A stretch of DNA of 64,000 bases from Sulfurovum sp. (GCA_026990595.1 JALXCZ010000001.1:1-64000); one strand, 5' to 3'; shown: positions 17,851 to 26,771, numbered from the stretch's first letter. Notes: generated by a model not told the origin, from the sequence alone. Numbers and translations are program-made.

Positions 17851-19168
17851 AGTAGTCATGCCCCGTCTCTCCGACTCAATGGATGAGGGAGAACTTGTTG
17901 AATGGAAGATCAAACCCGGAGATACAGTTAAAAACGGTGATGTCATTGCCGAAGTCGAGAGTGACAAGGCGGTCATTGAGATACAGTCATTTAAAAGTGG
18001 TGTGGTCAAAAAAATTCTGGTCAAAGAGGGAACAACCGTATCTGTAGGAACAACAATAGCTCTGATAGATACAGATAGCACTTCAACAGGAGAAGTACCT
18101 GAGAATAAAAAACAGGGAGTACCAGCAAAAGAGCAGACAGAGAGACACACAGAGGTATCCATACCAAAGCCTCAAGTACAGAACAGCCCTCAGCTCGGGG
18201 AAACAGATAAGACTGCTTCTCCATCAGTTTCTACAGCAGATCTCAATCCTATTGATATACTGCTGGGTACCACCGATACAGAACCTTCTTCCTTTACTGG
18301 AGGAGAGTCATCTCCTCGTGCACGTGTAGAGGCGAAAAAATATGGACTCAATATCAAACAGCTTCAAAAAGAAAAAAAACTTCCACTCCCAGTACATGTA
18401 TCCGATATTAAACGTTATTATATGCAGCGTTATTTTACACCAAAAGCATTGAAACTCATAAGCCTTTATCATTTATCAATAGATATGTTTGAAGCGGGGA
18501 AAAAACATAATGAAGCTGATATAAAAGCTTACATTGAATCCCATGATATCCCATTGGAAAAGCCACTTACTATCTCCCAAAAATCCATAATCGCTATGCT
18601 TAGTGAATCTGTAAAAAAACCGGTCTATCACATGACAGATTATCTCGATACCGCATTACTGAACCAATATGCAACAAAAGAACTTACTGTCACAGTCTGG
18701 CTGCTGAAACTTATATCGGAAGCTATGATGCAGCATGATAATTTTCGTATGACATGGGGAACAAATACGATACAACTCTGGCCCAATGCCAACATTTCTC
18801 TTGCCATGGCTGATGGAGAATTACTCTATATGCTCGTCTTTAAAGAGCTAAACAAAAAAGAAGTTACACAGATCGCAGAAGAACTTAAGACCTTCAAGAC
18901 AAAGATCAAAGCACGAAAACTGACAAAAGAAGATCTTACCGGCTCAACCTTCGGCATCTCCAATTTGGGAATGACAGGCATTAGACAGTTTGATGCCATG
19001 ATCAACAGGAATGACTGTGGTATCGCTGCGATAGGAAGTGAAAGTAACGGGAACTTAGCCATAACACTGACAATCGATCATCGCATTGTCAACGGATATC
19101 AGGCGGCATTGTTTATGCAAACATTGAAAGATCTTGCTATAGATCCCAAGAGTTTTAAGGAGCAATAA
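17840..19168 (+). CDS. pdhC: Dihydrolipoyllysine-residue acyltransferase (E2 of the PDH complex)
   Basis: 442 residues from the ATG at 17840. One lipoyl domain covers 1-77, with the modifiable Lys43 in EVESDKAVIEIQS. A Ser/Thr/Pro-rich linker runs to ~155. Two consecutive stretches resemble peripheral-subunit (E3)-binding domains, ~157-193 (SPRARVEAKKYGLNIKQL...) and ~199-236 (FTPKALKLISLYHLSIDMF...), where one is usual. The catalytic acyltransferase domain (~245-442) is short and has DHRIVNGYQA at 413-422, so the normal HxxxDG catalytic Asp is Asn418; the His is kept. Activity is likely but not certain. It abuts lpd with a 1-nt overlap. Confidence 0.88.
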   Translation: MDYKVVMPRLSDSMDEGELVEWKIKPGDTVKNGDVIAEVESDKAVIEIQSFKSGVVKKILVKEGTTVSVGTTIALIDTDSTSTGEVPENKKQGVPAKEQTERHTEVSIPKPQVQNSPQLGETDKTASPSVSTADLNPIDILLGTTDTEPSSFTGGESSPRARVEAKKYGLNIKQLQKEKKLPLPVHVSDIKRYYMQRYFTPKALKLISLYHLSIDMFEAGKKHNEADIKAYIESHDIPLEKPLTISQKSIIAMLSESVKKPVYHMTDYLDTALLNQYATKELTVTVWLLKLISEAMMQHDNFRMTWGTNTIQLWPNANISLAMADGELLYMLVFKELNKKEVTQIAEELKTFKTKIKARKLTKEDLTGSTFGISNLGMTGIRQFDAMINRNDCGIAAIGSESNGNLAITLTIDHRIVNGYQAALFMQTLKDLAIDPKSFKEQ

Positions 19169-20484
19169 TGTATGACCTGCTTTATATCGGTGGAGGGCTC
19201 AACTATGCCGGAGCTGTCATTGCGGCAAAAAACGGCTTTAAAGTGGCACTCATTGAAAAAGAGATGGCTCATCTTGGTGGAACCTGTCTGCATAAAGGCT
19301 GCATTCCTTCCAAGATGTTTCTGCATTATGCCAATATACTTCGAGAGAGCCAAAACGCGTATTTTAGAGGTACACTGACATTCAATATGGAAACACTTGT
19401 GAGAAAAAAAAACGAACTATGCAAAAGTGCCAACAAAGCAGTCATAGATCAATGCAGAGATATCGATCTTATTGAGGGGGAGGGAAAACTTATTGCCCCG
19501 CACAAAGTAGAAGTGAAAGGGAAAATCTATGAAGCAAAGCATATCATCATAGGTACCGGTTCTTCTGCATTCATACCTAAGGGGATAGCGTATGATGCCG
19601 AGGAGATCATTACCAGTGATGAAGTACTTGAAATGAAGCATCTTCCCAAAACGATCGCTATTTACGGTGACGGTGCCATCGGACGGGAAATGGCAAGTTT
19701 TTTTCTCTCTGCCGGTGTAAGGGTGACACTTATATCTAGGCATGAAGGCTTACTCAAAGGGGCACACCCGCTTATTGTGAACAGTATGAGAAAACAGTTG
19801 GAAACACTTGGCATGGAGCACCTTAGAAACCACCCTGTTATTAAAGCCAAGAGTACCCAGAGAGGTGTGCACATCACCTTCGAAGACGGCAGCAGCAGAT
19901 ACTTTGAAAAACTACTCGTTGCTACAGGACGCACACCCAATACCGGTGTCATCGGGACAGACGCGGTCAAAGTGGGAAAAGGCATTGTGACAGATGATGA
20001 TTTTGAAACGACACTTTCCGGGCACTATGCCATCGGAGACTGCAACGGCAAGCTGCAGCTTGCCCATGCAGCGCGTGCCGAAGCACTTTATGTCACACAG
20101 AAAATTCTGGGCAGAACACCGCACAGGCTGAATCTTTCGCATGTCGTAAAATTCATGCATACTCTTCCGATGAGCTATGCGTGGGTCGGTGAGACACGGC
20201 ACACACTTAAAAAACGCAATGCTGATTTCAAAGAGAGCGTGATGCCTCTAAACCGTTTTACCGCCTCGCTTTTTCATGATGCTGTACACGGCATGATGAT
20301 CACCTATGCCGACGGGGAAGGCTTCATTCTGGGTGCGGAAATACTTGCACCCAATGCTGAAGAGCTCATTGCTCCTGTAGCAATAGCACTTGCCGGAGAA
20401 ATGGATGCTCCACTAGCACAGCGTACCATTATGGCACATCCTACTTTCAGTGAGGCACTTGAAAGAAGCTGGTTTCAATTATAA
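19168..20484 (+). CDS. lpdA: Dihydrolipoyl dehydrogenase (E3)
   Basis: 438 residues, somewhat shorter than the usual ~470. It reoxidises the dihydrolipoyl group of E2 and reduces NAD. The FAD-binding N-terminus is a variant (YIGGGLNYAGAVIAA, with Asn where small residues are common). The redox disulfide is Cys40/Cys45 in GGTCLHKGCIPSK; the NAD-binding loop is YGDGAIGREMASFF; GHYAIGDCNG binds FAD; the C-terminal AHPTFSEALERS holds the His-Glu pair of the active site. Being last in the pdh operon, it is probably the dedicated E3 of the complex. Confidence 0.9.
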   Translation: MYDLLYIGGGLNYAGAVIAAKNGFKVALIEKEMAHLGGTCLHKGCIPSKMFLHYANILRESQNAYFRGTLTFNMETLVRKKNELCKSANKAVIDQCRDIDLIEGEGKLIAPHKVEVKGKIYEAKHIIIGTGSSAFIPKGIAYDAEEIITSDEVLEMKHLPKTIAIYGDGAIGREMASFFLSAGVRVTLISRHEGLLKGAHPLIVNSMRKQLETLGMEHLRNHPVIKAKSTQRGVHITFEDGSSRYFEKLLVATGRTPNTGVIGTDAVKVGKGIVTDDDFETTLSGHYAIGDCNGKLQLAHAARAEALYVTQKILGRTPHRLNLSHVVKFMHTLPMSYAWVGETRHTLKKRNADFKESVMPLNRFTASLFHDAVHGMMITYADGEGFILGAEILAPNAEELIAPVAIALAGEMDAPLAQRTIMAHPTFSEALERSWFQL

Positions 20485-20549
20485 ACTTAGAGGTATAATT
20501 ATATTATAGTTCCGGATTCAATTAATTTACTAAATATAAAGGAAAATTT

Positions 20550-21467
20550 ATGAAAAAAAAATCAGAAAAACAGTATCAATTCCCCTGGCAACAACCAAAA
20601 TCTACACTGGAAGATCCCAATGCAGAAAAACTCATAAAAGAGATCATGAAAAACCCAAGCTATCAGCTTCTTGAAGAGAATATCTCTTTTATCAATTCCA
20701 ATGAAGCACGAGGTATAAGGCTTCAGCTTGATTACCTCAGAGCGGAAGCAAAATTACGTGAAGAGCATATAGACCATACTATCGTTGTTTTTGGAAGCGC
20801 TAGGATAATTGAGCATGACACTGCATTGAAACATGTAAAAGAATTGGAAAAAGATTTAGAAAAATCAGTACAATCAGAAACACTCCTTTCTCAATTCCGT
20901 ATTGCAGAGCGTATGCTTGAAAAAAGTACTTATTACAATGAAGCAAGGGAATTTGGAAAGCTTGTAGGGTTAAGCGGAAAGGGACCAAATGACAGCCGCG
21001 TCACACTTATGACCGGAGGAGGTCCAGGTATTATGGAAGCAGCCAATCGTGGTGCTTTTGATGTAGGAGCAAAAAGTATAGGACTGAACATCGAACTCCC
21101 ACATGAGCAGTTCCCCAATCCGTACATTACACCGGATCTTTGTTTTCAGTTCCATTACTTTGCCATACGCAAACTGCATTTTCTGCAACGTGCAAAGGCA
21201 CTGGTAGTTTTCCCGGGAGGATTTGGTACATTAGATGAACTGACCGATATCCTTACTTTGATACAGACACACAAAACACCTCCTATTCCGGTCGTACTGG
21301 TATCAGGAAATTATTGGAATAAAGTCATTGATTTCAATTTTTTGGCTGACGAAGGGGTGATCGCTCCAGGCGATCTTAATATCTTTATGTTTGCAGAGAG
21401 CGCACACGAAGCATGGGGAAAAATTAGAGAATGGTACAAAGACAACGAAATACATGCACTTCTTTGA
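20550..21467 (+). CDS. LOG-family protein (TIGR00730-like)
   Basis: 305 residues. The motifs MTGGGPGIMEAANRGAFDVGAKSIGLNI and VVFPGGFGTLDELTDIL contain the GGGxGxME and PGGxGTxxE signatures of the LOG/'lysine decarboxylase-like' family, whose tested members are nucleotide 5'-monophosphate phosphoribohydrolases (cytokinin-activating in plants, purine/pyrimidine salvage in bacteria). The N-terminal ~70 residues add a helical extension. AAGGAAAATTT precedes the ATG. It is a single gene with its own upstream AT-rich region. Confidence 0.87.
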   Translation: MKKKSEKQYQFPWQQPKSTLEDPNAEKLIKEIMKNPSYQLLEENISFINSNEARGIRLQLDYLRAEAKLREEHIDHTIVVFGSARIIEHDTALKHVKELEKDLEKSVQSETLLSQFRIAERMLEKSTYYNEAREFGKLVGLSGKGPNDSRVTLMTGGGPGIMEAANRGAFDVGAKSIGLNIELPHEQFPNPYITPDLCFQFHYFAIRKLHFLQRAKALVVFPGGFGTLDELTDILTLIQTHKTPPIPVVLVSGNYWNKVIDFNFLADEGVIAPGDLNIFMFAESAHEAWGKIREWYKDNEIHALL

Positions 21468-21525
21468 GCTATTCTAAAGAAAAGTTATGATAGATTAGGT
21501 TAAATAAGAGTAAAAAGGTCCCATT

Positions 21526-22665
21526 TTGGAAGTAACACACTTTTTTGAAGCACTCTGGCAGTTGAGTATTGCCATGGCTCCCTACATTCTTTTTGGTCTT
21601 CTATTTGCCGGTATTTTGCATGAGTTGGTACCCGACAGTATCGTTACCAAACATTTAGGGAAAGACAATGTCTCTTCCGTGGTAAAGTCCACACTCTTTG
21701 GTATTCCCCTACCAGTCTGTTCCTGCGGGGTCATTCCTTTGGCTACTTCTATTAAAAAATCAGGTGCAAGCAAAGGTGCAACACTCTCCTTTCTTATCTC
21801 TACACCTATTACAGGTGTTGACTCAATACTGGCAACTTACGGAATATTCGGATGGATATTCACACTGTATCGTGTTGTAACATCCATGATCATTGCTATG
21901 CTTGCAGGTATTCTGACAAATATTTTTGATAAAGATACCTCACCTACTTCAGCAGGCTCAGTAACCAATCAAACATTGAGAGTTGATACAGGATCTACCT
22001 CTACAGTGGGATTTTCTACATTTAAACCTGTAGGAACATCTTCTATATCTGCTCTAAACACACAAGCAAAAGACAATGACAAGAGTTCAAAAAAATTTTC
22101 ATTTCTTACTGCGTTGAAGTATGCTTTTATCACACTGCTTGGCGACATTGCCAAACCTCTTTTTTGGGGGCTACTTTTAGGTGCGCTCATCACCGTGGCT
22201 ATCCCTGAAAATCTGGCAGAACTTCTAAAAGAGAATACTTGGCTGAGTTACCTTATTGTCATTGCCATTGCTGTACCGATGTATGTCTGTGCTACGGCTT
22301 CACTTCCCATAGCTGCGGGGCTTATGCTCTCCGGGGTCAGTGCCGGTGCTGCTTTTGTATTTCTCTCTGCAGGACCTGCAACCAATACCGTCACTATCGG
22401 AGTTGTGAAAAAAATGTTGGGCTCAAAATCACTCTTCATCTATTTAGGAAGTATTATTCTTGGAAGTATGCTCTTTGGATTGGGACTGGACTACATTTTT
22501 GACAGTACAAATATTGACCCCACTTCACTCATTCATATGAACGAAGAAGCAGGTATAATAGACACACTCTCCTCCATAATATTATGGGGATTGGTATTGT
22601 GGTTTATGGTAAAGCCCTATTTCAAAAAGAAAGATGAATGCAGCAGTGGAAATTGCTGCTCCTAA
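21526..22665 (+). CDS. SO_0444-type permease (Cu/Zn efflux-like, UPF0718/YraQ family)
   Basis: 379 residues starting at TTG. Two blocks of about four membrane segments each are separated by a soluble linker (~residues 145-195). The first block carries GIPLPVCSCGVIPLATSIKKSGASKGA, with the conserved P-x-C-x-C/G pattern of the permease family; the second repeats this with AVPMYVCATASLPIAAGLMLSG. The C-terminus is Cys-rich (ECSSGNCCS), a likely metal-binding tail found in this subfamily. The linker is low-complexity Ser/Thr and has no recognised domain. A metal export role is inferred from family resemblance. Confidence 0.8.
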   Translation: MEVTHFFEALWQLSIAMAPYILFGLLFAGILHELVPDSIVTKHLGKDNVSSVVKSTLFGIPLPVCSCGVIPLATSIKKSGASKGATLSFLISTPITGVDSILATYGIFGWIFTLYRVVTSMIIAMLAGILTNIFDKDTSPTSAGSVTNQTLRVDTGSTSTVGFSTFKPVGTSSISALNTQAKDNDKSSKKFSFLTALKYAFITLLGDIAKPLFWGLLLGALITVAIPENLAELLKENTWLSYLIVIAIAVPMYVCATASLPIAAGLMLSGVSAGAAFVFLSAGPATNTVTIGVVKKMLGSKSLFIYLGSIILGSMLFGLGLDYIFDSTNIDPTSLIHMNEEAGIIDTLSSIILWGLVLWFMVKPYFKKKDECSSGNCCS

Positions 22666-22678
22666 TCCTTTATTTGTG

Positions 22679-23401
22679 TTAACTCATTTCATGCACATCG
22701 GTATGCAGTGTCATTTTTTTAATGGTACTGTTATTTTCTTGCTTGCTTCCTGAGTTTGTCGAAGGATCTTTTGTCTCTTTACTCTCCTGAGTTTTTTTCT
22801 TTTCACTTCCTGAAACTGTTGAAGGATTTTTCATGATCTTAGGAATATCTTTCTTAGGCTTCACAGCCTTGGCTCCTGAGCCTGTCAAAAGATTCTTAGC
22901 AATACTCACCACAAGCTTTCCGTTTTTATATTCTGTTTTGATCGTACTTTCATCTGCATCCTGCGGAAGTGTCATACTTTGTTGATACATTCGAACAGAG
23001 CGGGATTGGCTTACCATATTGCCCGTTTTGTTTTTTTGCTCTTCTACAACCTTCGCGGTAATGGACATCACACCGTTTTGTGTATTAATATCGATATGAT
23101 TCTCTTTACTCTCCGGAATATTCGTTACAAGCTCGTAATGGTCTCCTTTATCTGAAAGTTGATTCTGTACAGCCATTTTATATGTACCCAAAGGACTTAC
23201 CAAACCGGAAGAACGCTGCTGTATACGATGATTCATACGATTGAACATTTTGTCCATATTTTGCTGCATTTGCATCATCTCTTTAAAAATATCATCTCCG
23301 AACGGATCATTGAAGAATGGATCGTTAAAAGGATCGTTTGCATGCAGTGAAAGTGTTGCGACTAAGGGCAACAGTAAAAGTGAAAATCTTTTTGTGAACA
23401 T
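22679..23401 (-). CDS. Exported small-heat-shock (α-crystallin)-like protein
   Basis: 240 residues with a signal peptide (LLLLPLVATLSLHA) followed by an Asp/Phe/Pro-rich stretch (NDPFNDPFFNDPFGDD). Residues ~85-165 resemble an Hsp20/α-crystallin domain: HYELVTNIPESKENHIDINTQNGVMSITAK ... SMTLPQDADESTIKTEYKNGKLVVSIAK. The signal peptide would place it in the periplasm, unusual for this mainly cytoplasmic chaperone family. The ~65-residue tail is low complexity and contains three in-frame copies of a short DNA repeat (see separate entry). It is convergent with the permease and upstream of the FMN-glutamate synthase-like gene. Confidence 0.75.
   Translation of the reverse strand: MFTKRFSLLLLPLVATLSLHANDPFNDPFFNDPFGDDIFKEMMQMQQNMDKMFNRMNHRIQQRSSGLVSPLGTYKMAVQNQLSDKGDHYELVTNIPESKENHIDINTQNGVMSITAKVVEEQKNKTGNMVSQSRSVRMYQQSMTLPQDADESTIKTEYKNGKLVVSIAKNLLTGSGAKAVKPKKDIPKIMKNPSTVSGSEKKKTQESKETKDPSTNSGSKQENNSTIKKMTLHTDVHEMS
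22748..22894 (-). repeat. Three in-frame copies of a ~20-bp CCTGAG...TCGAAGGA repeat
   Basis: Copies at 22748-22768, 22808-22828 and 22874-22894 share the pattern CCTGAGNNTGTCGAAGGA (plus-strand reading), with one to four changes each. Their spacings, 60 and 66 bp, are multiples of three, so each is read in the same frame in the host gene (PSTNSGS, PSTVSGS, LLTGSGA). The 16-mer CTTCGACAGGCTCAGG is, from memory, a short repeat common between genes in many bacteria; here it lies inside a coding tail. Confidence 0.75.
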
Positions 23402-23458
23402 TTTGTGCTCCTTATATTTTAGATACTCAAATTATAAGGCAACTAGTTTAACCATTTT

Positions 23459-25144
23459 TTAACGTATGATCAAATCATCCATATCAAGCTCTGATACACT
23501 CTTCTTGCCCATTACAGCTAAAAGTGAGCGTACACCGTGCAGAAGTTCATGGTGGTAGTTGGCTACATGCTTGGATTTTTGCTCTACAAGATACTTGCTC
23601 CGTTTGGCTTCATCCATGGTAGCAAGCCCTACAGGACAGTTTCTTCCCCCTGCTCCACTGCACTCTCTGGCCCGTATGCATCCCGCTGAGATCATGAATC
23701 CTCTGGCAATGTTCACGAAGTCCGCACCGTAACAGAGCAGTTCCACCACATCATCGGGAGTTAACACCTTTTCTGCTGCAATGACTTTGATCTTTCCTTT
23801 AAGCCCATACGTATCCAAAATTTCAGTGACAAGTTTCAGTGACTCACGAATAGGTAATCCTATTTTGCTCATCATCTCAAGAGGTGCTGTTGCCGAACCG
23901 CCGTCACCACCATCAATGGTGATAAAATCCGCTATACTCTCTCCTTTCTCTCTCCTCTCTTTAAATGCTTTGGCATAGAGTTCAAAATCTTCCTTATCGG
24001 AGATAACGATCTTAAAGCCTACCGGTTTTCCGGAAAGTTCCTGCAACTCGGAGATAAAGTCAAAAAATGTATCCATATCGGTTGCATAGGGAAAACGGTT
24101 TGGACTGATAAGGTCTTTATGTGCAGGGATACCTCTATAATAGGCGATATCATCACTTACTTTGGCTGCAAGAAGTTTACCTCCTGTCTGCTTTGCTCCC
24201 TGTGCCAGTTTGATCTCCGTCATACGACAAAAGCGCATTACCTTTTGATAGCGTTGTGCATCAAATACTCCCTTATTATCTCTTACTCCATAAAGTCCGC
24301 TTCCCATTTGAAAAGTAATATCCGGCAATCCGGCAGGAACATCTGTAGGGTAAAGTTCCAGGGGTTTGCTCCAATCGATCCTGAAATAGACCAGTTTACT
24401 TCGGTCAAATATGAAGGACCCTCTGTCTTTCTGACGTACTACCATTTTTCTATAGATCCGTCCTGCCACCTCTTTATTGGTAAAAAATTTCATAATTCGG
24501 TAAATGCTTTTTGCAAATTGTGTTCCCTCTTTCATTTCCAAATATGCTGAATTACAATCCGTACAATGCAATGTTGTCAGAAAATTTGAAGTAAGCCCTC
24601 CCTCCCCTGTATTAATGGGAAATTTCCCTTTAAACGCACCTTTGGCAAAAGCACGTGTCCCCTCGGGAGAGATCGCTCCATCACTCATAGCTGAGCGTCC
24701 TATAATACTTTTACTGACATACGGCTCTCTTCTTTCTCTCCCGAATGTGACTGAAAAATTACTCTGTACTTCATCTTCCTCTTTCACAAAATTGGCATGT
24801 TTAAAAAGGGTTTTTTGATTGCCGTAGGGTTTAGTGGGAGAAAAGGAGAGATAAGGACTTTTCTTTGCAGCTACTTTATTGATCCAGTCCAGTTTTTCAA
24901 AAGAATTATAGAATGTCTCATCTCCAAAATACTGACGCATAGGGTTACGAAGCATATAGAAAAGGTATCGCATACGCCCTACAAGTGGGTAGTTTATGAG
25001 AAGCTGGTTTTTTCTTTGCACAAACCGATCATAGATCGCAACAGCGATCATGATCACTCCTATGGTCACAATAAAAAGTTTTATCAGTATGCTCCAGTCA
25101 GAGGAGAGTACAGAGAAATAAGCCAGTAGATTTTCTTTATTCAT
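23459..25144 (-). CDS. FMN-binding glutamate synthase-family protein
   Basis: 561 residues from the ATG at 25144, which has GGGAGGG upstream; the longer ORF overlaps doxX too far. One N-terminal membrane segment (ILIKLFIVTIGVIMIAVAIY) precedes a domain like the central/FMN domain of GltB: GAKQTGGKLLAAKVSDDIA, GKPVGFKIVISD, FITIDGGDGGSATAPLEM, and Cys-rich SAGCIRARECSGAGGRNCPVG that suits an iron-sulfur cluster. It lacks the glutaminase and other GltB domains, so it is a stand-alone, membrane-tethered member of unknown substrate. The stop of doxX overlaps its start by 8 nt, so the two are coupled. Confidence 0.85.
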   Translation of the reverse strand: MNKENLLAYFSVLSSDWSILIKLFIVTIGVIMIAVAIYDRFVQRKNQLLINYPLVGRMRYLFYMLRNPMRQYFGDETFYNSFEKLDWINKVAAKKSPYLSFSPTKPYGNQKTLFKHANFVKEEDEVQSNFSVTFGRERREPYVSKSIIGRSAMSDGAISPEGTRAFAKGAFKGKFPINTGEGGLTSNFLTTLHCTDCNSAYLEMKEGTQFAKSIYRIMKFFTNKEVAGRIYRKMVVRQKDRGSFIFDRSKLVYFRIDWSKPLELYPTDVPAGLPDITFQMGSGLYGVRDNKGVFDAQRYQKVMRFCRMTEIKLAQGAKQTGGKLLAAKVSDDIAYYRGIPAHKDLISPNRFPYATDMDTFFDFISELQELSGKPVGFKIVISDKEDFELYAKAFKERREKGESIADFITIDGGDGGSATAPLEMMSKIGLPIRESLKLVTEILDTYGLKGKIKVIAAEKVLTPDDVVELLCYGADFVNIARGFMISAGCIRARECSGAGGRNCPVGLATMDEAKRSKYLVEQKSKHVANYHHELLHGVRSLLAVMGKKSVSELDMDDLIIR

Positions 25145-25580
25145 CTTTTCCCTCCCCAAATAAAAGTCTGTCCATACTGTACTTCCCTGCGCCAAAACTG
25201 GCAAAGAGCATAAGGAAAATAAAATAATAAAGCGGTATCTCTATACCGTTTTGTGCAACAGAAAAACCATGTCCTGCATGCACAAAAAGTATAGCACCAA
25301 GCATCACAAAACCAAGTAAAATGGAAATATAGCGTGTAAAAAGCCCCAAAATAAGCAAAATGATCCCCATGGTCTCAATACCTGAAACCAGATAGGCAGT
25401 GAGCGTAGGAAAAGGAATAGAAATACTTCCAAACCATTTTGCTGTACCTTCAAGATCATTTATCTTGACAAGTGCAGGTACGGCAAAACCATACGCAATA
25501 ACCAACCGGCTCAATAACAGTACAATATTCTTCGGATAAGAGAACAGTATACGGCACTCACCTAAAAAATTCTTCATCAC
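25137..25580 (-). CDS. DoxX-family membrane protein
   Basis: 147 residues with four hydrophobic segments. The DoxX family pattern is seen in LLLSRLVIAYGFAVPALVKI near the start, GIETMGIILLILGLFTRY and the later YYFIFLMLFASFGAGKYSMDRLLFG. Members occur in thiosulfate:quinone oxidoreductase and in membrane redox complexes, but most are uncharacterised. Its overlap with the FMN-glutamate synthase-like gene suggests that the two proteins could form a membrane redox unit; that is inference from context. Confidence 0.85.
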   Translation of the reverse strand: MMKNFLGECRILFSYPKNIVLLLSRLVIAYGFAVPALVKINDLEGTAKWFGSISIPFPTLTAYLVSGIETMGIILLILGLFTRYISILLGFVMLGAILFVHAGHGFSVAQNGIEIPLYYFIFLMLFASFGAGKYSMDRLLFGEGKDE

Positions 25581-25657
25581 ACATCCTTTGCACGATCATT
25601 ACATAGACTTATTATAGAATTTTCAGTGTGTAATGATTATGTAATAAGGAACATCCT

Positions 25658-26545
25658 ATGAAAAGCGTTATTTTAGTATTTATATTTTCTTCTACTTTAC
25701 TCTTCGGACAGGCAAAAGTATGGCTGCAAATTTTGGGATCAGGGGGTCCTGAAAGTGGAGACAAACGTGCTTCTACCGGTTATATTGTATGGATAAACGG
25801 AAAAAGTCGTATTCTTGTTGACTTTGGCGGTGGAGCATCACTTCGTTTTGAAGAGGTGAATGCCAAAATACCTAACCTTGATGTCATATTATTGACACAC
25901 TTGCATGTAGACCACACAGCAGACCTCCCTGCACTGCTTAAATCTGCATTTTTTACCAGAGCCTCAGGAAATTTACTCTTATATGGACCAAAAGAAAACA
26001 ACTATATGCCAAGTACAGAAGACTTTATACGGAGACTCTTTGAAGATGGTAAAGGTGCATGGCAGTATTTAGGTGACCATTTAGATGGCTCTGCAAGACT
26101 TCAGATCAAAGCATATGATATCGATGATTCTCGTAAAGTAAAAGAGATCTATAGAGAAGGTGATATCCATATATTTGCAGTCTCCGTACACCACGGATCT
26201 ATCCCTGCTTTGGCATACAGAGTCAATATAGGCAGCAAAAGTATTACATTCTCCGGAGATATGAATGGAGACTACCATACCTTAGAGACTTTGGCAAAAG
26301 ATACAGATATTTTAGTCGCACACAACGCCGTACCCAAAGGAGCCACAGGGGTGGCAGCCAACCTTCATATGACACCTGGCATCATAGGGAAGATAGCACA
26401 AAAAGCACACCCAAAAAGAGTGGTACTCTCACATAGAATGTTAAGAACACTTGGGAGAGAAAAAGTAACACTCCACGAAATACATAAATACTATAAAGGT
26501 TCAGTCAAGTTTGCCAATGACAAAAGTTTATACAGGATAAAATAA
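25658..26545 (+). CDS. Exported MBL-fold metallohydrolase (RNase Z/arylsulfatase-like)
   Basis: 295 residues. A signal peptide (SVILVFIFSSTLLFGQA) is followed by a metallo-β-lactamase fold: LGSGGPESGDKRASTGY, the metal motif LTHLHVDHTADLPALL, VSVHHGSIPALAYRV, ITFSGDMNGD and a final VLSHRM. The arrangement is that of RNase Z-like or AtsA-type hydrolases rather than class B β-lactamases. Export means it acts on a periplasmic substrate, not on tRNA; the substrate is unknown. Confidence 0.87.
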   Translation: MKSVILVFIFSSTLLFGQAKVWLQILGSGGPESGDKRASTGYIVWINGKSRILVDFGGGASLRFEEVNAKIPNLDVILLTHLHVDHTADLPALLKSAFFTRASGNLLLYGPKENNYMPSTEDFIRRLFEDGKGAWQYLGDHLDGSARLQIKAYDIDDSRKVKEIYREGDIHIFAVSVHHGSIPALAYRVNIGSKSITFSGDMNGDYHTLETLAKDTDILVAHNAVPKGATGVAANLHMTPGIIGKIAQKAHPKRVVLSHRMLRTLGREKVTLHEIHKYYKGSVKFANDKSLYRIK

Positions 26546-26563
26546 TTATAATATTAAATAGTA

Positions 26564-26767
26564 TTATACCTTTTTATCGCTGTTCTCCATTTTAAACCGA
26601 CACGATCCCAATGTAACAGTTTTACCCCTTTTTATTTCATTTAGAATATAGCGCAGTGTCCCTTCAGCATCTGTTTCAGGCATCTCTTCCTCTATTATTT
26701 TTAACGCCTCTTTGGTGGTAGTTTTTGTCCACTTTTTTTCATAGATATATTGTGTCACCATTGTCAT
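26564..26767 (-). CDS. Small conserved-looking protein, function unknown
   Basis: About 67 residues from the ATG at 26767 (a start at 26794 is also possible, overlapping the upstream small gene by 23 nt). The sequence YIYEKKWTKTTTKEALKIIEEEMP...TLRYILNEIKRGKTVTLGSCRF looks folded (helix, helix, short β pair) but I do not recognise it. It is directly downstream of another small minus-strand gene, with 4 nt between their stop and start, so the two are likely cotranscribed and may form a pair. Confidence 0.55.
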   Translation of the reverse strand: MTMVTQYIYEKKWTKTTTKEALKIIEEEMPETDAEGTLRYILNEIKRGKTVTLGSCRFKMENSDKKV

Positions 26768-26771
26768 GGGT

